Source: Opitutaceae bacterium
GTDB taxonomy: Bacteria; Verrucomicrobiota; Verrucomicrobiia; Opitutales; Opitutaceae
Length of the DNA stretch: 34,705 nucleotides
Assembly: GCA_030648295.1 (NCBI GenBank)
Contig: JAUSID010000278.1
Span: forward strand, 1 to 34,705
Direction of reading: 5' to 3'
Below, one piece after another: positions 1 through 7,401 of this stretch (its first letter is position 1; every line of letters starts with the position of its first letter). The notes below the pieces were generated by a model, which had not been told where the DNA came from, searched no databases, and worked only from the letters and a program-made list of their open reading frames with translations. The position numbers and the translations under genes are program-made.

Positions 1-149
1 CGGGGCCTTTTCCCGGAGTGCTTGAACGGCTTTGTTGCCTCCACCGTCCCTCCAGGCGGTACCGGGTGGAGCGACCTTTCCCGGGAGGGCTTGTTCTAAC
101 TTCCCCACTGAAGTCCCATGGCTTTTCACGGCGCACCGAAAAATGCGGG
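1..149. repeat. Intergenic stretch with a degenerate direct repeat
   Basis: No convincing gene lies left of the thrC stop. Two similar blocks, TTTTCCCGGAGTGCTTGAAC near 7-26 and CTTTCCCGGGAGGGCTTGTT near 76-94, lie about 68 bp apart. Between them, CTCCACC (39-45) can pair with GGTGGAG (65-71). The short frames here have no recognisable protein features. The copy may be part of a longer repeat that starts outside the window. Confidence 0.35.
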
Positions 150-1523
150 CTACCCGACCGCGTGCGTATCGATGAACGCGCGGATCGCGGCCGGGCTGGC
201 CTTCAGCAGGTGTTTTACGATCCGCTTCGACTTCAATGCCTCCAGCGCGGGGTGCGTCGGCTCGGTCCCAATCGCCTCCTTGATCGTGTCCGGAAACTTC
301 GCCGGACTGGCGGTCGATAGGACGATCTGCACGCGGTCCGGGTCGCCGCCGACCCCGATGTCCTTGAACCCGCACGCGGTGTGCGGATCGACAACATAAC
401 CATAATCCCGATGCACCCGCTGGATGATGCCGCGAATCTCCGCGTCGGTCGTACACGAGGCGGTGAAGCTGTCGCGGTTGAACTTCTCGAACTTGTAGCG
501 GCCCGTGCGCTTGAAGGTGTCCATCACGTGGCGGACCTTTGCGGGATCGCGCCCGACCGCGAAGTAAATGAATCGCTCGAAGTTTGACGCGACCTGGATG
601 TCCATCGACGGCGCGAGACTCGGGTGCACCTCGCCCATCCGATATTCACCCGTGCTGAACAGCCGGTACAAGATGTCGTTCTGGTTCGTCGCGACGCGAA
701 AGCCCCGGATCGGCACACCCATTTTCTGGAGCATCCAGCCGGCAAGGACGTTGCCAAAGTTTCCCGTCGGCACCACAAACTCGACATTCGAACGCTCGGC
801 CGTGGGGAGTCGCATCCACGCGTATAAATAATACACGCACTGGGCCAGGACTCGCGCCAGATTGATTGAATTCACCGCCGACAGCCGGTGTCGCATGCGG
901 AATTTCTGGTCGGCAAAAATCTCCTTCAGCGCCGCCTGCGCGTCGTCGAACGTGCCGTCCACCGCGAGAGCGAAGACGTTGTCCGCGCCCGTGCACGCCA
1001 TCTGCCGCTCCTGGAGCGGCGACACGCGACCATCGGGATAAAGGATGAAGATGGCGGTTCCCGGACGGCCAATCAGCCCGTGAATCGCGGCGGCGCCGGT
1101 ATCACCCGAGGTGGCGCCGAGCACGTTGATCGTCTCGTGCCGGACCTCGCATTGATGCGCGTACAGGTTGCCCAGCAGCTGAAGCGCAAAATCCTTGAAC
1201 GCGAGCGTGGGCCCGTGAAACAGCTCGAGCACGTACAGGTTTTTCGCCAGTGGTTTCAGCGGTGCGATCGCGGGGTGATCGAACTTCGTGTAGCTCCGCG
1301 CGACCAGCGAGCGGAGGACCTTCGGCGGAATATCCGTCGCAAACCCGCGCAGGAATTCGAAACAAAGCCCCGCGTAGTCGAGTCTTTCGAACCGCGCGAG
1401 TTCACCCGCATAGTCCGGCAGCTGTTCGGGCAGGAACAGCCCGCCATCCGGCGCCAGCCCGGTCGCGACCGCGTCGGAGAAGCCGAGCGCGGGTGTCTGG
1501 CCGCGTGTGCTGAGGTAGTTCAT
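150..1523 (-). CDS. thrC: Threonine synthase
   Basis: PLP enzyme that converts O-phosphohomoserine to threonine and phosphate, the last step of threonine synthesis, in the cytoplasm. The 457-residue protein opens with MNYLSTRGQTPALGFSDAV, typical of the family. The PLP-binding lysine is K110 in PTLAFKDFALQ, and the phosphate-binding loop GATSGDTGAAAIHG follows at about 135. Length and motifs match the full-length bacterial and fungal type. The ATG start has no Shine-Dalgarno sequence; a 7-bp tandem array lies directly upstream. lysC ends 51 bp upstream on the same strand, so the two could be co-transcribed, although a perfect 20-bp hairpin lies between them. hom is also nearby but thrB is not. 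Confidence 0.96.
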   Translation of the reverse strand: MNYLSTRGQTPALGFSDAVATGLAPDGGLFLPEQLPDYAGELARFERLDYAGLCFEFLRGFATDIPPKVLRSLVARSYTKFDHPAIAPLKPLAKNLYVLELFHGPTLAFKDFALQLLGNLYAHQCEVRHETINVLGATSGDTGAAAIHGLIGRPGTAIFILYPDGRVSPLQERQMACTGADNVFALAVDGTFDDAQAALKEIFADQKFRMRHRLSAVNSINLARVLAQCVYYLYAWMRLPTAERSNVEFVVPTGNFGNVLAGWMLQKMGVPIRGFRVATNQNDILYRLFSTGEYRMGEVHPSLAPSMDIQVASNFERFIYFAVGRDPAKVRHVMDTFKRTGRYKFEKFNRDSFTASCTTDAEIRGIIQRVHRDYGYVVDPHTACGFKDIGVGGDPDRVQIVLSTASPAKFPDTIKEAIGTEPTHPALEALKSKRIVKHLLKASPAAIRAFIDTHAVG

Positions 1524-1529
1524 TAGATA

Positions 1530-1561
1530 TCTGACGTCTGATGTCTGACCTCTGACATCTG
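1530..1561. repeat. 7-bp tandem array (TCTGAYN)
   Basis: Units TCTGACG, TCTGATG, TCTGACC, TCTGACA and a partial TCTG give four and a half copies with a strict period of 7. It fills the short lysC-thrC gap. Other gaps in the window hold arrays of the same period with different units. Confidence 0.85.
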
Positions 1562-1604
1562 CGTTTCAGCTCGATCAGCTGCCAAGCTGATCGAGCTGAA
1601 ACGC
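1561..1604 (-). terminator. Perfect 20-bp hairpin across the lysC stop codon
   Basis: Bases 1561-1580 and 1585-1604 are perfect reverse complements around the loop GCCA. The outer half of the hairpin covers the last eight lysC sense codons and the stop lies inside the other arm. A T-run is missing on the minus strand, so this is not a classical intrinsic terminator; it may attenuate, protect the 3' end, or be a mobile palindrome that landed in the gene end. Confidence 0.5.
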
Positions 1605-2795
1605 GGCGTGCGCGACCCGCGCGGCGTCATCGGCCTTGTCCCTGGCGATGATGACGGAAATTTTGATTTCCGAGGTGCTGATGAGCTCGATGTTCACGCC
1701 AGCCTTGGCCAGCGCCTCGAAGAGCGTCGCGGCGATGCCGCTGTGCGTCCTCATGCCGACGCCCACCACGGAGAGCTTCGCGATCTTCTCGTCAAACGTG
1801 ACCTCGCCGCCGACTTCCTTCAGCGCCGGCTCGAGCGCCCTCACCGCTTTATCCTTCTCGGACAGCGGCACCGTGAACGTCAGGTTCGCCAGACCCGCGC
1901 GGCCGACGTTCTGCACGATCATGTCGACGTTGATGTGGGCGTTGGCGAGTGCCTTGAAGACCGTCGCGGCCGAACCCGGCTTGTCGGCGATATTACTGAT
2001 GAGGACCTTGGCCTGGTCCTTGTCGACAGCGACGCCGCGGACGAGGACCTTTTCCATGTAAGCGACTTCCTGTTTCACGATGGTTCCTGGGTTTTGGTTA
2101 AAGGAGGAGCGGACTTCGAAAACGACATTGTACTTCGCGGCGAACTCGACGGAGCGCGACTGCATGACCTTCGAGCCGAGCGAAGCGAGTTCGAGCATCT
2201 CGTCGTAGCTGATTTCCTCGAGCTTGCGGGCGTCTTTCACCACGCGCGGATCGGCGGTGTAAACACCATCGACGTCGGTGTAGATTTCGCACTTGTCGGC
2301 CTTGACCGCCGCCGCGAGCGCGATGGCCGTGAGATCGGAGCCGCCACGACCGAGGGTCGTGACCTGGCCGTCGTCGTTGATGCCTTGAAACCCCGCGACG
2401 ATAATCACCCGGCCGGCCTTGAGATCCTTCTCGATCGGCTTGGCGTTGATCGTCCTGATTTTCGCCTTGGTGAAAACCTTGTCGGTGAAGATGCCGGCCT
2501 GCGCCCCCGTATAACTCACCGCATCGACGCCGATGCCGTGCAGCGCCATGGCGGTAAGCGCGATCGTCTCCTGCTCGCCGATCGCGAGCAACTGATCCAT
2601 TTCGCGCTCGCTCGGTATGGCGCAGACGGCTTTGGCGCGGGCGATCAACTCGTTGGTCACCCCGGCGCGAGCCGAGACGACGACGACGAGTTCGTTGCCC
2701 GCGTCGCGGATCGCCTTGATCCGCGCGGCGACGTTCTTGATGCGTTCGACGTCACCGACCGAGGTGCCGCCGTATTTCTGGACGATTCTGGCCAT
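1575..2795 (-). CDS. lysC: Aspartate kinase, ACT-regulated
   Basis: Phosphorylates aspartate, the first step to lysine, threonine and methionine. The 406-residue protein begins MARIVQKYGGTSVGDVERI; KYGGTSVG (7-14) is the N-terminal nucleotide/substrate motif. Further motifs are TTLGRGGSDLTAIALA (about 147-161) and IYTDVDGVYTADPR (171-184). Two ACT domains fill the C-terminal 160 residues, as in lysine- and/or threonine-inhibited enzymes. The frame is open 37 codons further upstream, but that stretch is the palindromic intergenic repeat, so the ATG at 2795 is chosen. An internal in-frame ATG (codon 247) could give a separate regulatory subunit. The C-terminus AAFQLDQLGS is encoded within a perfect hairpin. 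Confidence 0.96.
   Translation of the reverse strand: MARIVQKYGGTSVGDVERIKNVAARIKAIRDAGNELVVVVSARAGVTNELIARAKAVCAIPSEREMDQLLAIGEQETIALTAMALHGIGVDAVSYTGAQAGIFTDKVFTKAKIRTINAKPIEKDLKAGRVIIVAGFQGINDDGQVTTLGRGGSDLTAIALAAAVKADKCEIYTDVDGVYTADPRVVKDARKLEEISYDEMLELASLGSKVMQSRSVEFAAKYNVVFEVRSSFNQNPGTIVKQEVAYMEKVLVRGVAVDKDQAKVLISNIADKPGSAATVFKALANAHINVDMIVQNVGRAGLANLTFTVPLSEKDKAVRALEPALKEVGGEVTFDEKIAKLSVVGVGMRTHSGIAATLFEALAKAGVNIELISTSEIKISVIIARDKADDAARVAHAAFQLDQLGS
2055..2070 (-). promoter_or_regulatory. Internal ribosome-binding site and start within lysC
   Basis: On the minus strand CAGGAAG is followed after eight bases by an in-frame ATG (2057-2055), Met247 of LysC, reading MEKVLVRGVAVDKDQAKV. In Bacillus subtilis and Corynebacterium glutamicum LysC, an internal start near codon 250 yields a beta subunit made of the ACT domains. 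The position, sequence context and spacing fit the same arrangement. Few start codons elsewhere in the window have a site this good. No experimental support is visible. Confidence 0.5.
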
Positions 2796-2827
2796 GGTGA
2801 AATCAGTTCGTGGCGAACGCGGCTCGG

Positions 2828-2933
2828 CGTGGCATGGGCGTCCCGCCCATGATCTGGTTTGCCCGTGGCATGGGCGTCCCGCCCATGTTGCGCCGCCGCG
2901 GCGCACTCATCACGGGCGGGACGCCCGTGCCAC
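2828..2933. repeat. Three copies of a GC hairpin repeat, one with a compensatory change
   Basis: Two identical 24-bp copies (2828-2851, 2864-2887), period 36, each form CATGGGCG-TCC-CGCCCATG. A third copy (2911-2933) lies in inverse orientation and its stem reads CACGGGCG / CGCCCGTG, so both sides of one base pair changed together. The group occupies most of the 174-bp lysC-hom gap. Related hairpins occur in other gaps. Confidence 0.85.
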
Positions 2934-2969
2934 CCGGACGAATCGCGCAGGTGTCGGCACGCATCGAAG

Positions 2970-4292
2970 TCACCCCTCGAAGTCCCCGATCCGCAGCAGC
3001 AGCGGATCGTCGAGGACGCTGGAGAGCGCCCGCAGTTGCTTCAGCGTCGCGCGCATCGCGCGCTCGTTGCTTTCGTGCGTCGTGAGCACGAGCGAAGCCG
3101 CGCCGGAGGTTTCCGCCGGGCTCTGGATCACGCTCGCGATGCTCACGTGCTGCCGCGCCATCACCGAAGCGACACGCGCGAGAACGCCGGGCTGATCCTT
3201 GACCGTGAGTCGGAGATAATAGCGCGACCGAATGCTCTCCGGCGGCGCGAGCCTGCAGCCGCTGCTTCGGATTTCCGTCGCCTCGCCGATCAGGTGCGCG
3301 CCCTTGCCGTGCTTCAGCAGCGACGATGCATCGGCGATGTCGCTGATGACCGCGCTTGCCGTCGCATCCTGCCCGGCCCCGCGCCCGCTGTAGAGCGTGG
3401 TGCCGACCACGTCGCCCGTGACCGAGATGGCGTTGAACACCCCGCTGACATTCGCGATCACGTTGCCCTCGGGCAGCAGCGTCGGGTGCACGCGGACACA
3501 GAGTTCGTTTTTTGCAAAGTCGCGCGTGATAATTGCCAGGAGCTTGATCCCGAAACCGAGCGTGGTCGCGTTCTTGAAATCCGCCGGCGTGATCCGCGAG
3601 ATGCCCTCGACGATCATCTGGTCCGTCTTGATCCAGACGCCGTGCGCCAGCCACGCAAGCACCGACGCCTTGTGCGCCGTGTCCCACCCATCGACATCCA
3701 GCGACTCGTCGGCCTCGGCGTAGCCGAGCCGCTTCGCCTCGGCGAGGACATCGGCATAGGGCGCGTCCTGATCCTCCATCTGCGTGAGGATGTAATTACA
3801 GGTGCCGTTCAGGATGCCGTAAATGCGTGGAAAACGATTCGCGACCAGCCCCTCGCGCAGCGCCTTGATGATGGGGATGCCGCCGGCGACGGAGGCTTCG
3901 AAAAAGAAATGTCCGCCGTGCTTCTGCGCCGCGGCGATGATCTCGGGACCGTGCTCGCAAATCAGCGCCTTGTTCGCCGAGACGACGATCTTGCCGTGTC
4001 GCAGCGCCGCCAGCGTGACCTGACGTGCAATGGTCGTGCCGCCCATCAACTCGCAGACGATATCGATCGATGGATCGTTCGCGATCGCGAGCGGATCATC
4101 CGTCAGGCGCGCCGCCGGGGCCTTGACCGTGCGTGGTTTCTTCCGGTCGCGCACGGCGACGCGCGCGAGATTGAGCTTCACGCCGAGCCGTGATTCGAGC
4201 TCGGCACGATTGGCGGAAAGATGCTTCCAGACGCCCTGCCCCACCGTGCCGAAGCCGCAGAGGCCGATGTTGAGTGTGAGCGGGTCAGTCAT
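2970..4292 (-). CDS. hom: Homoserine dehydrogenase with C-terminal ACT domain
   Basis: Reduces aspartate semialdehyde to homoserine with NAD(P)H, the branch point to threonine and methionine. The 440-residue protein begins MTDPLTLNIGLCGFGTVGQG; GFGTVGQG is the Rossmann dinucleotide loop. Family motifs follow: SANKALICEHG, ASVAGGIPIIKAL, GILNGTCNYILTQME and DVDGWDTAHKASVLAWL. The C-terminal 90 residues form an ACT domain (LTVKDQPGVLARVASVMARQ), the usual site of threonine feedback. The start codon overlaps the plsY stop (ATGA), so translation is probably coupled. A longer open frame upstream of this ATG lies inside plsY and is rejected. lysC follows after a repeat-filled gap. Confidence 0.97.
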   Translation of the reverse strand: MTDPLTLNIGLCGFGTVGQGVWKHLSANRAELESRLGVKLNLARVAVRDRKKPRTVKAPAARLTDDPLAIANDPSIDIVCELMGGTTIARQVTLAALRHGKIVVSANKALICEHGPEIIAAAQKHGGHFFFEASVAGGIPIIKALREGLVANRFPRIYGILNGTCNYILTQMEDQDAPYADVLAEAKRLGYAEADESLDVDGWDTAHKASVLAWLAHGVWIKTDQMIVEGISRITPADFKNATTLGFGIKLLAIITRDFAKNELCVRVHPTLLPEGNVIANVSGVFNAISVTGDVVGTTLYSGRGAGQDATASAVISDIADASSLLKHGKGAHLIGEATEIRSSGCRLAPPESIRSRYYLRLTVKDQPGVLARVASVMARQHVSIASVIQSPAETSGAASLVLTTHESNERAMRATLKQLRALSSVLDDPLLLRIGDFEG

Positions 4293-4960
4293 GATTTCGG
4301 GACGGCGGTCTTCTGCACAAATTTGCCTTCGGTGCCATTGAGCAGCCGCTGGATGTTGGTCCGATGCCGCAGCACCACCAGCAGCGCGATGACAATCGTC
4401 AGTCCGAGGAGCACACGCTGCTCTTTTAGCGCGAAGGCGCTGATCGGCATCGACAGAGCGGCTAAAATCGACGCGAGCGAAACATAGCGGCTGGAATAAA
4501 ACGTCGCGGCCCAGACCGCCGCGCCGATCGCGAGCGCGAGCGGCATGAGGACGAGGAGTCCGCCGGATGCGGTGGCCACACCTTTGCCGCCCCTGAATTT
4601 CGTGAAGCACGAAAAGCTGTGTCCGAGCAGCGCGCCGACGAGGCCCGCCACCGCCATCTGCGTCGACACCGCATCCCCGGTGGCGAAGGAAAAACTAAAG
4701 GACGACGATTCGCCCGCGGCGCGCGACCAGTTCAATTGGAAAAACGGCCACATCGTCGCGGCCGCGCCTTTCAAGGCGTCGAGTGCGAACACCACATTGC
4801 CCGGGCCGCTGCCGAGCACGCGGCGGACATTGGTCGCGCCGGGATTCTTGCTGCCCACCTCGAAGATGTTCACGCCCTTCGAACGCGCGACCAGATATCC
4901 GAACGGCAGCGAGCCGAGGAAATACCCGATCACGAGCGCGATGATCAGCGACGTGAACAT
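4289..4960 (-). CDS. plsY: Glycerol-3-phosphate acyltransferase (acyl-phosphate dependent)
   Basis: Integral membrane enzyme that transfers an acyl group from acyl-phosphate to glycerol-3-phosphate, the first step of phospholipid synthesis in most bacteria. The 223-residue protein starts with the membrane segment MFTSLIIALVIGYFLGSLPF, followed by the family motifs SKNPGATNVRR (about 37-47) and FRGGKGVATASGGLL, with further hydrophobic segments to the end. Length is normal. It has no Shine-Dalgarno sequence. Its stop overlaps the hom start by four bases; the pairing of a lipid gene with an amino acid gene is probably incidental co-transcription. Confidence 0.95.
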   Translation of the reverse strand: MFTSLIIALVIGYFLGSLPFGYLVARSKGVNIFEVGSKNPGATNVRRVLGSGPGNVVFALDALKGAAATMWPFFQLNWSRAAGESSSFSFSFATGDAVSTQMAVAGLVGALLGHSFSCFTKFRGGKGVATASGGLLVLMPLALAIGAAVWAATFYSSRYVSLASILAALSMPISAFALKEQRVLLGLTIVIALLVVLRHRTNIQRLLNGTEGKFVQKTAVPKS

Positions 4961-5142
4961 GGGGAAATTTGTGGTTTCGCTTTTGACATCAGTGGTCGAC
5001 TAGCCGGGAAATTTCACACTCTGCTCCGCTGCGAACGCATAGTGTGTTCGCTGGTGCCGTGCGCCGGCGCGCGCTCCACGATTTCCCGGCGAAGGGCAAA
5101 TTTCCAGGATTGCCGCCGGGCGGCGAAAAAGCCGAACCCCAA

Positions 5143-5165
5143 AGGATTTCGCGCAGCGAAATCCT
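5143..5165 (-). terminator. Hairpin at the serA stop, likely terminator
   Basis: AGGATTTCGC (5143-5152) and GCGAAATCCT (5156-5165) pair perfectly around a 3-nt loop. The arm begins at the first base of the serA stop on the minus strand and is followed by TTT. This fits a weak intrinsic terminator for serA. The rest of the 204-bp serA-plsY gap holds a distant 10-bp inverted pair (GCCGGGAAAT 5003-5012, ATTTCCCGGC 5081-5090) and no gene. Confidence 0.5.
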
Positions 5166-6754
5166 CATAGCTGGACGAACTTCGCCATCTTGATCGCGGG
5201 ATGATTCTTGATCTCCCTGCGCGCGATGTCGCTCGGCTCGGTATCGACGCGCACGACCATGTAGGCGGTGCCGCCGGGTGTGAGGCGTGACAGCGACATG
5301 TCGGCGATGTTCACATTGGCCTTGCCGAGAATTGTGCCGATTGTCCCCACCATGCCGGGCTGGTCGATGTTCTCCAGCACGAGCAGCTTGCCGTCGGCGA
5401 CGACTTCGACCTCGCGGCCGTTGATGCTTACGATCCGACGTTCGTTCGCCTTGCCGATCAGAGTGCCCGAGGCCGAGATCACGGCGCCGTCGGGCGTGAT
5501 GGCCTCGACCTGGATCAATTCGGTGTAGCCGGAATCGTCGGTCGATTTCACCACCTCGGCGCGAACGCCGAGCCGTTCGAGCAGCACCGGCGCGTTCACG
5601 AAATTAACCTCCTCGCCGCTGATCCGACGCAGGTAACCACGCTCAATCGCGCGCGTGACGGAGTTCGTGTCGAGGTCGACGAGCTTGCCCCAAAAAGTGA
5701 CGCGCAACTGCGCGACCTGCGCCGGCGCGATCTGCTGCACGAGCGTGCCAAGCTTGGCGCCAAGATCGAGATACGGCCCGAGCGCCTTCATCGTCGCGGC
5801 GTCGATGGACGGCACGTTGACGGCATTGCGAATGACGCCGCGGTTGAGGACGTCGGCGATTTGCTCCGCGATCTCGATCCCCACGGACTCCTGCGCCTCG
5901 GCGGTCGACGCGCCGAGATGGGGGGTCAGGACGACATTCGGCAGCGAGCGAAACTCGCTGTCTTTCGCGAGCGGCTCGTCCTCGAAGACATCAAGGCCGG
6001 CGGCCGCCACCCTGCCGCTTTTCAACGCGGCGAGCAGCGCCGTTTCCTTGATGATGCCTCCGCGCGCGCAGTTGAAGAGCCGGACGCCCTTCTTGCACTT
6101 CTCCAGCGCCGCCTCGTCGATCATGTACTTCGTGTCGTCGGTAAGCGGCATATGGACGGTGATATAGTCCGACTGCCGGAGCAGATCGTCGAGGGCGACG
6201 TTCTCAACCTGCATGGCCTTGGCGCGGCTGGGCGCGAGATACGGATCGAAGGCGAGCACGCGCATGCCGAAGGCCTGGGCACGCTTGGCCACCTCGCTGC
6301 CAATCCGGCCGAGCCCGACGATGCCGAGCGTTTTGCGGAAAAGTTCGATGCCCGAAAAAGTCTTTCGGTCCCACTGGCCCACCTTCATCGACGCGGCGGC
6401 CTGTGGCACCGGCCGTGCCCCGCACAGGATGTGCGTGAAGGTGAGTTCGGCGGTCGCAATCGTATTGCCCGCGGGCGTGTTCATGACCACGACGCCGTGC
6501 TCGGTCGCAGCTTCCACGTCGACGTTGTCGACGCCAACGCCCGCGCGGCCGACGACCTTGAGCTTGGGCGCGGCGTTGAAGACCTTCGCCGTGATCTGCG
6601 TCTCCGAGCGCACGATGATCGCGTGTACGTCCTTCACCAGCTCCAGGATTTTTTCCGGCGAGGAGCCGTAAGCCTCGACGACTTCGAAGCCCGGCTGCTG
6701 ACGCAGGTAGGCGACTCCTTTGGGTGAGATCTTGTCAGCAACGAGGACTTTCAT
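5165..6754 (-). CDS. serA: D-3-phosphoglycerate dehydrogenase, long ACT-containing form
   Basis: Oxidises 3-phosphoglycerate with NAD, the first step of serine synthesis. The 529-residue protein begins MKVLVADKISPKGVAYLR. Motifs: GRAGVGVDNVD (69-79), the Rossmann loop GIVGLGRIGSEV (144-155), catalytic Arg in NCARGG (R231), Glu in FEDEP (about 258-260) and His in TPHLGAST (H279). Residues about 315-450 fit the intervening ASB-type domain, and the C-terminal 75 residues are an ACT domain (LENIDQPGMVGTIGTILGKA), the usual serine-binding site. The frame stays open about 210 codons upstream, but that stretch is repeat-rich intergenic DNA with no family similarity. GGAAG lies 10 bases before the chosen ATG. 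Confidence 0.97.
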   Translation of the reverse strand: MKVLVADKISPKGVAYLRQQPGFEVVEAYGSSPEKILELVKDVHAIIVRSETQITAKVFNAAPKLKVVGRAGVGVDNVDVEAATEHGVVVMNTPAGNTIATAELTFTHILCGARPVPQAAASMKVGQWDRKTFSGIELFRKTLGIVGLGRIGSEVAKRAQAFGMRVLAFDPYLAPSRAKAMQVENVALDDLLRQSDYITVHMPLTDDTKYMIDEAALEKCKKGVRLFNCARGGIIKETALLAALKSGRVAAAGLDVFEDEPLAKDSEFRSLPNVVLTPHLGASTAEAQESVGIEIAEQIADVLNRGVIRNAVNVPSIDAATMKALGPYLDLGAKLGTLVQQIAPAQVAQLRVTFWGKLVDLDTNSVTRAIERGYLRRISGEEVNFVNAPVLLERLGVRAEVVKSTDDSGYTELIQVEAITPDGAVISASGTLIGKANERRIVSINGREVEVVADGKLLVLENIDQPGMVGTIGTILGKANVNIADMSLSRLTPGGTAYMVVRVDTEPSDIARREIKNHPAIKMAKFVQL

Positions 6755-6834
6755 GGACAAAATGCTTCCGAGGGAAATCTTCACCCCGGGGGCAAGCAAG
6801 GAAAAGGTTACGGTATGACGAGGGGTGCAAATTC

Positions 6835-6888
6835 GAAGACACGGAAGACAGGGAAGACGCGGGAGACATCGAAGACGCGGAAGACCTG
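6835..6888. repeat. 9-bp tandem array (GAAGACNNG)
   Basis: Six units with strict period 9: GAAGACACG, GAAGACAGG, GAAGACGCG, GGAGACATC, GAAGACGCG, GAAGACCTG. It lies in the serA/efflux gap, just upstream of serA and in divergent orientation to the efflux genes. Because 9 is a multiple of 3 it keeps open frames that look like proteins on both strands but have no other support. Confidence 0.85.
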
Positions 6889-7031
6889 GATGGGGCAAAA
6901 GAAGAAACGGCAAAAAGAGGGAAAGAAGAAACCCTGAAAAATGCGGCGAAATCGGCCCCCTCTCTGAACCGGAACGATGCAGCCTCCACCGCAAAACGCG
7001 TTTTGCCCCGGACGGGAAGAAACAACGGTTT

Positions 7032-7219
7032 CCTGGGAGCGCGGGCCTCTGGCCCGCAAAGATCGAGTGGCTGCGGCTTCCAGCCGCAGATTCGGTCGGA
7101 TTTCCGATCGGCATTTCTCTGCGGGCGAGGGCGCCCGCGCCCCCAGCACCACCGGCACTCTGCTGGCCAGCAGAGCGTGCCACTTCAATCCATGCGGGCG
7201 AGACGCCCGCGCTCCCAGG
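7032..7219. repeat. Cluster of five GC palindromes in the serA/efflux gap
   Basis: In order: an element GCGGGCC-TCT-GGCCCGC preceded by CCTGGGAGC (7032-7057); CTGCGGCT-TCC-AGCCGCAG (7071-7089); a GCGGGCG/CGCCCGC pair near 7123-7141; the 18-bp palindrome CTCTGCTGGCCAGCAGAG near 7158-7175; and GCGGGCG-AGA-CGCCCGC followed by GCTCCCAGG (7194-7219), which is the first element in inverse orientation. The remaining part of this 647-bp gap shows no gene; open frames here are made of repeat-derived codons. Confidence 0.8.
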
Positions 7220-7401
7220 TGACGCCTGATCAGTCGGCGGCCGGAGCGCGATAAACCCCAGCGCGGCCGGGCTGCTTTTTTTGTTTTCGTGCGTCTTGCT
7301 CGACGCCTTTGACAAACGCCCATCGCGCCGCCCTGATTTGGACGGCGTGCCTGGCCCAAAGCAGCCGCCGCGGTTCTCTGTCTCCACCTTTCGTCACAAT
7401 C

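Noticed and set aside
1608-2852. 414-codon plus-strand frame opposite lysC
   Set aside because: Shadow of lysC, composed of Arg/Asp/Val-rich low-complexity sequence.
2796-2969. Lysine riboswitch or leader upstream of lysC
   Set aside because: The gap contains only hairpin repeats and lacks the conserved core of a lysine riboswitch.
6755-7387. 210-residue N-terminal extension of SerA
   Set aside because: Encoded by palindromes and the 9-bp array; the ATG at 6754 gives the standard SerA N-terminus.
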